Below, piece after piece: positions 1 to 12,100 of a stretch of DNA of 64,000 nt. Source of the stretch: Diplosphaera chodatii (Eukaryota > Chlorophyta > Trebouxiophyceae > Prasiolales > Stichococcaceae); assembly GCA_032358165.1 (NCBI GenBank), contig JAALGY010000004.1, forward strand, positions 682,001 through 746,000. The letters run 5' to 3'. The notes beneath the pieces were generated by a model. That model saw only the letters and a list, made by a program, of their open reading frames with translations. It ran no database searches and was not told the DNA's origin. Both the position numbers and the translations under genes were made by a program. Within the stretch, counting starts at the first letter, position 1. Each line of letters starts with the position of its first letter.

Positions 1-3000
1 GCGCAGCCGCCGCCGCCCGCACCCCAGCATCGCGCTCGTCGGCAACGCGCCGCTCGACCCGGCTGCGCGGCCGGGGATCGCCGCCGCCGACTTCATCGTG
101 CGCTTCAACTGGATGCACCACAGGTAAGAACTGCGTCCATGTCCTCATTTTGGGCATGTGGAAACCGTAATCACAGCGACAGCGGTCGGCAGCATCACAC
201 CCGTTGGAGCTGATGGGTCTGCGGGTTCCGTCGCGCGCTGGTCACGTGACACGTGGCGGCCGCCGCTGGTGGCAGGCTGCCCGGGGAGCGGGTGCACCTG
301 TGGGTGCTGGCGCACCACCCGGACTCGCCCGAGCGCTGGGGCGGCCTCGACGACCTGGACGCTGAGGAGCTTGCGGAGGTGCGGCACAAATGCCGGATCA
401 GGGTGCAGTGCTTTTGAGGGCCGGGCCTGACCTGCGCGCTCCTGCCTGGTGGCCTGAGCACCCTGTGTTCTGCACACTGCCACCATGCCTCCGTCGGGGA
501 TGCATGCCCATGTGAGCCCTACGGCATGGGCAGTGCCTTGCAAGCTGCCTGCCACCTCCTGATCCCCTGACCGTTGCAGGTGCTGGAGCAGCGGCCGGCG
601 CTGCTGTTCCTGGGCGGCCCGCCTGAGGATGTGCGGTACGCCCTGGACCGCCACAATGCCACGCTCTCAGGTGCCAGTCAAGTCGTGCGATTCACATCCC
701 AGCCATGCCGGACCTGGCCCTGCCCGAAATCCCCAGCATCCTGTCAGCATGTGTGCTATTGTGCATAGCAGGTAGATATCTGGAAATGTGCAGGGTCCAC
801 GAGGGTGCTTGCACGCGCCAACCGACGCATATTTGCGCAGCTTTGCAGCGGCCTTTCGCCGCGTGAAGAGCGCGACGGAGGAGCGACAGCCGACATCTGG
901 CTTCACCTGTGCGCATCTGTTCTCATTCAGTGCCATCTCGCTGGCAAATTGATGCGATTTGTACCGTGCAGCATGGGCGGTGCAGTGCCTGCGTGGTATG
1001 CTTTGGGGTGTACAGGGGTGTACAAAGCATGAACTGCATGCAAACATCTAAACCCCTGCAGCAGCATCTGCGAGCAGAGTTTCGACCACCTTGCGCTGCG
1101 TTGCTGTGAGGCCGTGCTGCTGCATCACCATCCTGGTGGGCGGCGACGCGACGCCTTCCGCCAACCAGTGTGTGTGTTGCTGCAGTGGCGATGCTGGCGG
1201 TGGCGTGCACGCCGCCGGGGACTCGCCTCGACACCTATGGTTACAACTGGTCGCCCCGCGAGGCCGAGCGCCACCCCATGTGGAGCGAGCACGTGCGACT
1301 CGAGCCCTCACCTCCGTCGACAAGTTGTGTGCTGTGCGGAGGCTTCAACGCTGTGGCATGCCAAAGGCAGCATCCGTCATGTGCCAGTCGCGGCAGGATC
1401 TGCCTCTCAGCCAGCAGCCTCACCCGCTAGCACATCACCCTTTCGTGCCCCTGGGACAGGCGGTGATGAAGGCGGTGGAGGCGCGGGGGTGGGCGGCGCT
1501 GCACTTCTCCCCCTGCGCCGCGCTGCGCAGCTGCGGGCGGCTGGACGAGCACTGGTGCCGCGCCCATAACACAACCTGCGACTTTCCGCAGGTACCGATC
1601 GCTACTGATGTGGGCGGCTGGGATGCGACATGCGCCAGACCCAGTGCCCCATCCTATGTAGCGTGACAGCTGATGATGAGGCCAAACGGGATGTAACACA
1701 AGCCAGACCCACCTTGTAGCTCATCGAGTGTCAGAGTTTCTGCTGGTTGCTGCTGGAGTGGTTTTCTACTGCCACACCACAGATGATGGTCCTGCTCAGC
1801 TTATTGTAGCATTGTGCAGGTGGCGCAGACCGACATGCTGGATGCGGTGCGGCGGCAGCCCGACTTGCGGCAGCTGCTGCAGCTCATGTATCTTCATACA
1901 GGCTCAAATAGCACTGTTGGCGGCAGCGGCAACAGCATCGGTGGTGGCAGCGGCAGCAGGAACAGGAGCGGCAGTACTGGTCCAGCGACAGCAGCGGCGT
2001 GGCGTGCGGCGGCGGGCCGACCCACCCCGCAGCGGGGTCAGGAGTGGGGCGCGGCTGTGGCAGCGGCAGCATCCCTCGTGGAGGTAGGGTTGCATTGGTG
2101 CGGTGCACGGTGGGCCTGACTCCACTTGCTTGTGCAGGCTAACATGTGAGACAACAAGCTAGTGTCAGCTGTGTGAGGATGTGCTGCAAAGGCAATATGT
2201 AAGGGGCTTTACATCCTTATGCCCGTTGCAGGCAGCACCAGATCCAATGTGCGCAGCGCTGGCAGGGTTTGGCAGACCCGGCGGGCCGCCAGCAACTTTT
2301 GCGCTTGTCGGCAATGGCCCGCTCTCCATCGAGCAGCGTGCAGCGCTCGCCACCACAGACCGTGTGGTGCGCTCCCCTGCTGACGCAACATCAGAGTCGA
2401 AATCGCGGGCAAAGATGAGCTCTGATGGTGCTGCCCCAGTTCCAAGATGCACCGTCAGCTGCACTGCTTCGAGCACATCTCACAAGCCGAGGAGCCTGCC
2501 ACCCCAGGCTCAAGACTATGCACTGGTCCCTATGCATCTCATGTCTGCTGCAGGTGCGGATGAACATGCTGAACAGCTGGCTGCCGGGGGAGCGGCTGGA
2601 CGTGTGGGTGGCCCGCCACGCGGGGCGCCCCCCCGCCGCCTTCTACGGCTTCGACATGGCGGACGCGCCGATGGGCGCCGACGAAGTGCGGGCCGCCTGG
2701 GAGGTATGGCTCAGGCATCTAGCCGGCTTAGGATACCGTATTACGAGGTGCGAGTTATGTGCACTTGTCTCACACATATTGAATGCTTTTCCAATCAGTT
2801 GGCCAGAGGTAAGCTGCAGATAGCATTTCGAGTGGTGCTATTGCACGTGCCTCTAATCACTTGGGTGCACAAGCTAAAGCCGAGGGAGACTGGTTGTGCG
2901 CATCATGCAACACCACCACCTCAGGTAGGCTCAGCGGTAGAGCATCAGACGGCCGTGCCCTGCGTGCTGAACTGGTGCGGTGCTCCTCAGGCGGCCGACA

Positions 3001-5584
3001 GCGTGGTGCTGTGGGGCGGCGGCCGCGCCTCCCTGGAGGCGCTGCTGCGGCACTACCCCGACCTGCCGGCGGAGAAGCTGGTGCATGCGCATGCGGAGGC
3101 TTTCCTGACGCACTATGACGCCCTGTACAGGTGCCAGACCCAGAAACAGCGATCTCGTGTCTGTGCTGCCACACAGCATACTTGTGTTTGCAAGAACACA
3201 AGAATACAATGTTCTTTGCACTTGCCAGCTTGTGGCAGCTTGCGCTGCTGCACAGCATGTGTCAGGAAGTGCTGCCCTGACAGATGCACTACTGCTCGAG
3301 CCTCAGGGGCGTTGTGGACGTGCCGAGTAATGTCACCACCCGCCTGGCAGTCAGCCCCACCACGGGGTTTGCAGGTGTGCCTTGTTGGTGTCAATAGGAT
3401 CTGCATTGCTTCCTTAATACATAGCGATGGCATGCAGCCATGCTTCATTGCACACAAGCGGCATCAAGAGCTGCACACAGGTCGGACGTTCTGAGTAATG
3501 CACGATTGCTGTAAAATGTTATGACATGCTTGATCACAGCCAGCAGTGCAGAACTGCATGTTGCTGCTGACAGCCCCCGCAACCTGGCTGCAGTGGTCTT
3601 AGCGGCGCTGGCGTGCCTGCCCGGGGAGGCGCAGCTGCACCTGTACGGCTTCAACTGGTCGCCGGCGCACTGGTCACGCCACGACGCCCCGGCAGAGGCG
3701 CGCGCCATCGCGGGATTCGCCGCAGCGGGCGTCGTGACAGTCCACCCCACGCCCTGCGCAGGTAGCACTGCTTGCTGCACCGGCCATGTTTCACAGCAGT
3801 CTGCTGTAGTGGCCCAACCTCGGCACGATCTACCTGGCAAACAAAAGCGGCCGGCCCAACCCCTTTGATTGGGAGTCAGGCGGCGGGATTAGGCTGGACA
3901 AGCTGGGCCAGTTTGTACAACACACCTGTTTGGACATGCGGCATGTACGATGTTGCTTCACATCATGTTCGCAGGGCTGCGGGCGTGCGTGCGCGAGATG
4001 GACGTCAACTGCCGGGCGGCGCGGCCCGGCTGCTGGGTGGCGCCCACCGCCTACCTGCGGAGCGCCGCGCACGCCCTCGCCGCCCAGCTCGGGCGCCGCG
4101 GGCTGGCGCCTGCGCAGCAGGATGGTGGGCGGCGTGCAGCCACAATACAATCCGTCGCCCAGTGCTCTCTCTATTCGTGGTGCTGTGCACATGCAAGTGG
4201 GGCCGGAGCAACCCGGGCGATTGTCTGATAACATTTGCAGCTCGTGCCATCGTGCTGCATCACTTCACCCACCCTGTGGTGTGCCGTGCAGACGAGGACC
4301 GCCGAACCCAGGCAGCAGCCACACAGGAGGCGGTCGCGTACCCTGATGCGCTGCCGCACCTGTGCCGCCGGCTGCGGCTCGCCGATGCCAGCCGGGTTGC
4401 TGTGGTCGGCAGCACCGCCCTGTCGGCTGCAGAGCGACATGTGATCAAGGCGGCGGACACTGTCATACGCTTTGACGGCATCGATGCAAGGTGAGCATCG
4501 TGTCCCGGCTCTGCTGACCCCATAGCGATTGCATATAGTCAACCTGCAATGCCGGCTGCAGCATTCCAGGTGCTTAGGATTTAGGATTTGTCAAGTCAAC
4601 CTCTGTCGTCTCAGAGGAGACCACGGCCATACTCGTAGGTGTGAAAGCTTGGTGAGTCTACGATATGCAGGCTGCTTTCATGGCGTCCGGACATGGTGTG
4701 GGTGGTTAGCTTTTGCCCCAAGTCTGAGGCAGCCCCGTCCGGCGGCTATGCTGGCCTGGACTTCCAGCAGCCGCCAGACATGCAGGCCGCCCTCAACAGC
4801 TCGCAGGCAATCATCTTCTGGGGCGGCCTGCACCACAATGTCAAGGAGGTATACAGCAGATTCTCGTGATGTGTCTGCTGCTACATTGGGTGCAGTAAGT
4901 GGTGATGCCTGATGTCAATGGTTGGAGATGTCCTGCATGGCTACCATACATGTGTAAGACTCTGCTGCGTGCTGCGTCTCAGGCCATGGAGCGGCATGGG
5001 CTCGCCCTGGAGCGGAAGCCGGAGGTGGCTCGGGTGGTGATGGACGATGTGGCGCCTGCCCTGAGGCTGCTGCAACACCTGCTGATCCCATCAAAGTTGC
5101 CGCAGGCGCACATAAACTCCACCAGCACGCCATTTGGAGGTGTGCAGATCTTGCAATGGCTGAGGGCTTTTAGTGAAATCCACAACGTTGGCACACGACT
5201 TTCAGGCAGTGCACAGTCATACAGCGCTCTGCGGGCTGCCACTTATGGTAAGTGACTGACTTTCAGCTGACGGCTGTCGTGGGCCAATGCTGCAGTGCTG
5301 CTTTCGGCGCTGGGCTGTGCACCGGAGGCGCGAGTGCAGCTGCTGGGCCAGCCACCGGAGGCGCTGCACATGTCTTCCTCCGAACATGTGAGCCATGTCA
5401 ATGCACCTCTGCCAGTTTGGGACTAACACGCAGGCATGCAGCTGGCCGTACGATACGCCTGCGCTTGAGAACTACTGTGCAGGCCAACCAACTTTGCTGC
5501 CTGTAGGCCATGGTGGAGAAGCTGGTGCAGCATGGCCTCGTGCAGACTTTTGAACCACCAGCGCCTCAGCAGCAGCAGCAGTGA
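1..5584 (+). CDS. GT29 sialyltransferase-like protein with three tandem modules (5' end outside window)
   Basis: Predicted Golgi-type glycosyltransferase of family GT29. The donor and acceptor are unknown; green algae are not expected to use sialic acid. Each module starts with an L-motif-like strand: ALVGNAPLD...DFIVRFNWM (exon 1-123), ALVGNGPLS...DRV (2232-2366) joined to VRMNMLNSW (2554-2703), and AVVGSTALS...DTVIRF (4292-4490). Module 2 carries SPTTGFA, then LHLYGFNWSPAHW and VHPTPC (exon 3594-3761), the order expected for the region between the L and S motifs. Module 1 has DTYGYNWSPREAERHP (1186-1292) and HFSPC (1460-1591). In module 3 these become LLGQPPEALHMSSEH and a poly-Gln tail ending in TGA at 5582-5584. 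Introns between modules 1/2 (2083 to 2232) and 2/3 (4124 to 4292) are phase compatible, so one polypeptide is likely. Two internal junctions (near 3130-3282 and 4490-4735) were not resolved. Family fairly sure; activity not. Confidence 0.65.
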
Positions 5585-6153
5585 CTGTATAGATGATCCA
5601 GATGCAGATGGTACGACGATGCCATGTATACTCGCTACGGGAGCAAGCCCACAGTCAGCAGGCGCCACAAGAGCAGCGAGCACGAACATGAGGCTCGGCT
5701 TGGATAGAAGTCACGAAGTGAGCATACGAAGTCAAAGCCTGCTGATGACATTGGCAGCGCATTGCATTCTGTGTAAATCGTGTAGATACTAGGTCAAACT
5801 TCAAGCAGACAGGGTGCGTGAGACCAGGCCTGGTAGCTGTCCAGCTGCAATAATGCACGCTGCCCTGGTGGTCGGCGTATCCGAGATACACGCACTTTGA
5901 ACCCTCATTTAAGCCAGCTCAGCATGCCATGCACCGCTGCTAGCTGTTGTCGTGCAGCGTGCAGCGTGCAGCAACTGCTGCAGTACTTGCATGACGCCTT
6001 CAGTTGGACGGCTTCATGGCATCCCAGGTGTCGAGTGCACTTGCCGAGGCTGTGCTGTGAGGCATCATGTCAGCAGGTCTCGGTCGCTCCAGGAGCTTCA
6101 AGCTGTAGTTGCAAGCAGTCAGTTGTATCTTGGCACGGTCTCCAGCCGCGGAG
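5585..6153. other. Intergenic spacer, 3' UTR of GT29-like gene and upstream region of the next gene
   Basis: No exon-like frame stands out. A TGTAA at about 5772-5776, some 190 nt after the TGA, fits the chlorophyte polyadenylation signal. The rest presumably contains the promoter of the gene starting at 6154; I see no clear TATA box. Confidence 0.4.
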
Positions 6154-9100
6154 ATGGCGTCAGATTCACCGGGTCAGGCAGCTAGTGCCCGGGCCGCCGC
6201 ACATTCCGCCGTTGAGCAGGTACCATGCAAGATCTGTGCTTTCCGGCACCTGCTGCTTATCATTGGAGGCGACCGCGCATACTTCTGGGATGACCGTGCC
6301 AGTGCGTGTTAGGCTGCAGAGAAAGTATGCGTTGCCGTGCACCAAGCTTGAGACATGCATTTGCAACAACATGGTTGCGCTCGTGTGTGACTGTGCAAGA
6401 TGTTGGTGCCAACATGTCAGAATTTGAGCTCACAAAAAACAAACGACAACCTCCCCGTGAGTGCACAGGAGGACGGCAGGGGCCGCAGCGTGTTCGGCAG
6501 GATCTTTGGGCGGCGCTCCCCGGGCCGACCCGCCATTTTGCTGGTGCGCGATTTCAGTGGTGCCAACAAAGGTGCTGCGACGTTGGGCTGACAGTAGTGC
6601 AGCTGCAAGTGGCAGGAGCTCCGCTGTACCAGTAACGTACTTGCACAGCCACTGCACTGTGGCACGAGAGCATGCGCCACAGTGGACCGGCCCCGCGCTA
6701 TTATATCAGCGGCTGCGCATTGTATGTCTGGCCGCCACAGCTTGAGCGGCTAATGAACCTGGTGAAGTCGTGTTCACGCACACAGGAGGAAGACGTCCCT
6801 GTTCAAGAGCCGCCAGCAGGGGAGCAAGCGGTGGTGGGACATCCGGTGGGCACGACAGTCGCCACACTGCAGAGCACAGCCGGCAATGCAGCAGGGCCTG
6901 TCACTGCTGGCAATGCGCCGCAGCCCGAGGTCTGCCATGTGCTTCCAAGTCATTTGAGGAATGAAGGAACATCTGTGGTTGGGCTCTGAGTCCTCTGGAA
7001 TGTGCAAGGCATCGGGTCTGGGGATGCATGGTCACTTGTGCTAATTTTGTTTCAGGCGGGCACCAGCAACCTCGATCCATTTGTGGACCGCGCGCCATCC
7101 CCAGCTGAGGCAGCTGATGACCCCAAGCCGCACAGCCAGGTGCATACACCCCCTATCTGCACTGCACACTTGGCACCACTGTCATTCAAGCGCTCTTTGT
7201 GCGGTGGTGGGTGCTTGCAGGAGAGCTGCCACATCAGCACCTTTCACCACACAAAGCGACGCATGTGTGGCAGCAGGGACATCGCATGCTTTGAAATTGA
7301 CTGCATGCGCACTGACTTTCAGAGCAGCATGATATCTGCACATGTGTTTGCAGGTTGCTTTCGGTCCCAGGAGCACTGGCATGGTCCGAAGCACTGCTGC
7401 TGCCGTAAGACCACCGGAATCAGCTGCCGATGATGCACCAGCAGCAGCACCTGAAGCGCAGCCCCATACGGACTCTGCTGCAGCGGCGGCGGCAGCCAAG
7501 GCCCTGCTGCCCACAGCAGGCTCCACAGCTGCAGCCGCCGCTGAGCCAGCTGCTGCAGCCCCCAAGGCATTGGCGATAGCCCCAGCCGCCTCAACAGGGG
7601 CGCCGCACCGGGACTCTGGCAGCAGCGGCGGGCGGCGGTCCCAGTCGAGCGAGGACACGCTGCGCTCCATCAGCTTCAGCTCAAGGTCCACTGACACGGT
7701 GGTCCCTTGCCTCGCATACCCACATCACGAGGGCCACTCTACACGTTGCATCTGTGTCTGTGCAATGGTTTGGACATCGAGTGCAGCCTGTGCACGCGCT
7801 GATGGCCATGTTCTGACACGATCCTCACAGGGGCATAAGCGCAGCGCCGGGCGCAGGGCCCAGCCGCCTGAGCGACGGCAGCGCCGCTGGGCGGCAGGGC
7901 GGCGCGCTCGCAGCGACAGCACCCGAGGCAGCAATGCTCAAGCCCTGGGCAGAGGGGGTTGCAGGTCCTGACACGGCTAAGACACACAGCCGCGGCGACA
8001 GCTTCACGCTGGAGCCCACCCCGCAGCAGCGCCACGCAACTGTGTCCTCAGCGCCTGGAGACCTTGCGGCCGCCGCCACCGAGCCAGCTGCCCGCCTTGG
8101 CGCCGGCACGCAGTCGCAGCCCGGCGGTCGGCAGCAGGAAGCGGAACAAGAAGCAGGAAGCCGGGAGGAGGCGGGCGAGCTGCCACCGGCGGAGCGCGAC
8201 TCGCTGGAGAGCCTGAAGCCCGGCGCCCGGGCGCCCGATACCCTGGGCGGCCCCGACATCGGGCTGCGCCAGACGTCGCCGCCACCATCCCCCAGAGCCG
8301 CTCCTCAGGTGTCCGTCTGCCATACGAACAGCTGGCTGACACCTCGTCTAGAGGCTGCTGCAAAGAGGCAGTTTGGTACACATGCAGACAGCATGGCATA
8401 GAGAGTGGCTGCGCAGCACCTCAGTCTACACTTATGCCCATGGCAAGGCAGACTTGTTAATGCCGCCACGGTCTCTATGCTTGACGCTGATCTATGATCA
8501 GAGGCAGGTGTGCAATGGCTTTGTGTTCGAGGTGTGAAGTTCGAGGTCTTCGAGCACTGCGATTATATGACCAAACAGTTTGGTATGGTGCGCAGGGCGG
8601 CAACAATGTATGCGACACCAAGGCTGCCTCGCCTGCTTCGACCGACACAGGTCAGCGCTGCAAAGACATGCAGCATCTCGTCACAAGGAGTCATCCGAAA
8701 GACAGCAATGGCCAGCAATTTGCCGAGTGGCTGCTAAGGTCAGCAGGCATGCTGGTGCAGGCACGGGGTGCTAAAGCAACAGCTTTGCTCAGGTGATCGA
8801 CCTAAGCCTGCAGGATTACCAGATATGTACCATTGCAGAGGTGTCGCCGGCGCCCGCACACCCGCAGTACCCGCCGACTGCTGCGCTGAGGGCCGTGCGC
8901 ATCGCATCTGACGAGAAGCGCCAGCTGCTGGCTGCGCGTGATGCCGCTGCGGTTGAGGAACAGCAGCGCCTCGGGTTGGCGGTCTATGACCCATCATGCT
9001 TCTGATCTTGCACAAAATAGTGAAAAGACAGCAGCATTGCTTCCCATGTGCTCGTTGCTGCCCTTGTGCAGCAACCATGATGCAGTACATACTGAGGTAG

Positions 9101-12100
9101 CTACACCTAGCCTTGCTGATTTACCGAAGCCGCTATACATGCTGAAAATTTGCAGGGCTGCTGCAGCCCCAACCCCTGGTGCCTACCGTGGCTATGGAAC
9201 AGCCCCGCAGCAGCACACGGTGCGCACGCCGCAGGCCGAGGGCCGCCGCTCGCCCGCCACCCTGGCCGCGCTGAACCTGTTCCAGGTCCCCATGTGCATC
9301 ATGGCAAATTCCCTACCAGCATTAGAGCGTGTTGAGCGTGCCGGCAGCGTGTGTGGTGCTCATACCAGTGGCGAGGTGGCAACCTCCAGACTGTACATGG
9401 TTGGACTGCCCTGTCCTGTCTCGTCACGAGAGGCATACACTCAAGCTTCTAGAATTATATGCAGCCCAAGAGGCAAACCGAGCGTGCGGGGCAGGGGCGC
9501 CCCCAGACGCGTCTGCCGCTGCCCACCCCGGAGCACTACATGGCCGGCGCCGCAGGGCAGGCACGCAGCAACGTAAGTCAATTGTGCATTCTGACGTTGG
9601 CTTTTGGTCAAAACATGCAGGATGCATCGTCATACCTGAACTGAGTTGCGGGCTGCACTTTGGCGTTCTAATTGCTTCAAGGCTTCATGGTAACATTTCA
9701 GCAACTGGCTCATCGTGATGCATCGTGCCATCTCTGTATGGATACTGCGCAGGCGGAGCCTGAAGCCCAGGCGGACCCTGCAAGCATCCTGCATCGGGCC
9801 ATGGCAGCAGACGCCGCCACGATCGCTGCCAGGCGCGGTAATCCGCCCACACCCTGGGCGCCTACCGCCGCTGCAGGGCTGCACTTCGGCGGCACTTGGC
9901 CGCCCGCCGCAGCGTCGCCGGTCGGCGACATCAGCTCCGCAGTGCTGCGGGCGCAGATGCGACTGGAGACGCAGGCGGCCGCGGCCGGCAGCAAGGTGTG
10001 TGCCTGCCGCACATCCTTTGCTGCGGTCTGACCGGAGCATAATTGCGACCGCATCGAGTGCGGCCGGCAGGCCGTGGCTCCAGGTTGTTCGCCCGGCCTG
10101 AAACCGGCATCCTGAGACGTGCTGGAAAGCATCCAACCTAGCACTTGTTCACAATGTAGCATCGCACCAGGCAACCGGCTGACGATGTGAGAAGTTGCTA
10201 ATAGTGCTGTTGCCCCTCATGTTCAGCGATTCCTGTTGAAATCTCATACTGTATGCTGAAGCAGCTGTTACCATTAACAACTCGTGACACGATCAACGAC
10301 ATGTTGTGTTGTTGCAGGATCAGCCTCATCAGCAGATCATCCTGCCAGCAGGCGACATAGCTCGCTCTGCCGAGACTGCAACCGCAGCAACTGCGGTGCT
10401 TGCCGCTGCTGCTGCCACCCTGGAGGCGGAGCAGCGCTGTGCTGCTACCAAGCCGCACGCTGCCGTGGCAGAGCTGGCTGATGAAGCAGCGACTGTTGAT
10501 GCAACGCCCCACAGCAAGGTATGCCTTGCTCTGGGTGCAAGGTCTGAAAGGGCGACCATTCAGCATCGCTCATGAACCTCATAGCATGCGCACATATGTG
10601 CAAACATGACATACTGTGCATGCTGAAACTGTTCGACTGGCGGCACAGGATCGGACGCCGGCGCAACCGCTGCAGCATCCAGTATCCGAGCAGTCAAAGC
10701 CCAGTGCATTAGATACCATGGAGGACAACAGTCGCACGGGAGCAAGCACCACCGCCGGCAGCACGGCACGGACCTCTTATGTGATGATGCAATGACCTCC
10801 ACCCCCCGCATATGCAATGGTATCTGTCCTGGCGGTTGTCGGTCAAATGTGCCCGCCTGGTGCTAATTCTCAGCCAGATAATGGTGCCTACCTACACAAG
10901 CAGCAGATATTGAGTTCTGCTGCTTGGAAAGTGGGCAAGAAGTCTGGCTGTGGCTGAAGTGAAGTGCAGCGCGTGCAGCACCCAACCCCGCTTCATCAAG
11001 TACATTTCAGCTGCTGTGCACGATGCGCAGGGCCTTCTGCCATTGAAGCTGGCAGGGCTGCCGCCGCAGCGTCCGGAGGCCGCCCCATCCCAAGCAGACG
11101 ACGGTGAAGATATCACAAAGCCTCGTGCAGGTGGGTCGGCTGCTGCAACAACAGCTGCTGCTGCTGCTGCTGCTGCTTGATGCTACTGCTAACACTGCCT
11201 TAGCACCGGACAGCGGCCTGCCTGCTCCCCTGCACCACCGCCCGACTCTGCCCATGTGCAAGGCAGCAGGAAGCGGTCACTCGCTGTCACTGGTGCTGCT
11301 GCAACATTGCGTACTGAATGTAGTGTGGTCATCCCAACGATATGTCTGCTGCTGGCACAGGTGCTACAGCAGGTCCTACAAATACACCTGCAAGCCCAAT
11401 GGCTCGCATACCCAACGGCTATCACCCCTCCGGCCTGCCAGACACCTTCCGCCGAGCTGGCCCAGTGCTGACGGAGGCAGACGCTCCAGATCAGGTGCTG
11501 GCTGGTCTTCGACGTCAAGCCTTGCAGTTGACCGTCCTGCACTCGTTCTGGGATGTCATCAAGCAAACATTTCTGCCAATTTTAGCGCGGCCTGCACAGG
11601 CAGCGGCAAAGAAGGCAGCCGCTTCAGGCGACCTGCTGACAGCCAGCATGCTGCAGCCCAGCGGCAAGTCTGACGCCTTTGCCGCCGCTGCCGCTGCGGG
11701 TGCAATGGCACCTATCGTAGGTGTTGCAGTTGCAGGGCTGTCTGCAGGTGATGCACCGCCAGCAGGAAGCAGCGGCGGCGGCGGACTGCAGGAAGCGACA
11801 CATGTGGCAGCGGGAAGAGGTCTCGAAGCCTCCCCGCCATCAAGCCTCCACCCTGAAACCGCAGCGACCGCCATCAAGCATGACATCACAGTCAGGACGC
11901 CCGCCGGTGGATCTACAGCAGCTGAGGCCCCAAGCGGCGGCGCAAGCCCCAGCAGCAGCACGAAGGACGTGTGGACCGCCGCTGCAGAGGCGGCAGATGC
12001 AGCAGTGGGCGCCATGCCAACCACTGCTGCCACTGAAGCTGGCAGCAGTGGCAGCCCCATCCGCCCTGCGCCCGTGGCCTATGCCGGCGGCGAGCCGAGC

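Noticed and set aside
11155..11175. (CTG)7 run
   Set aside because: Too short to be notable. CTG/CAG runs are common throughout this Ala/Gln/Leu-rich coding sequence.
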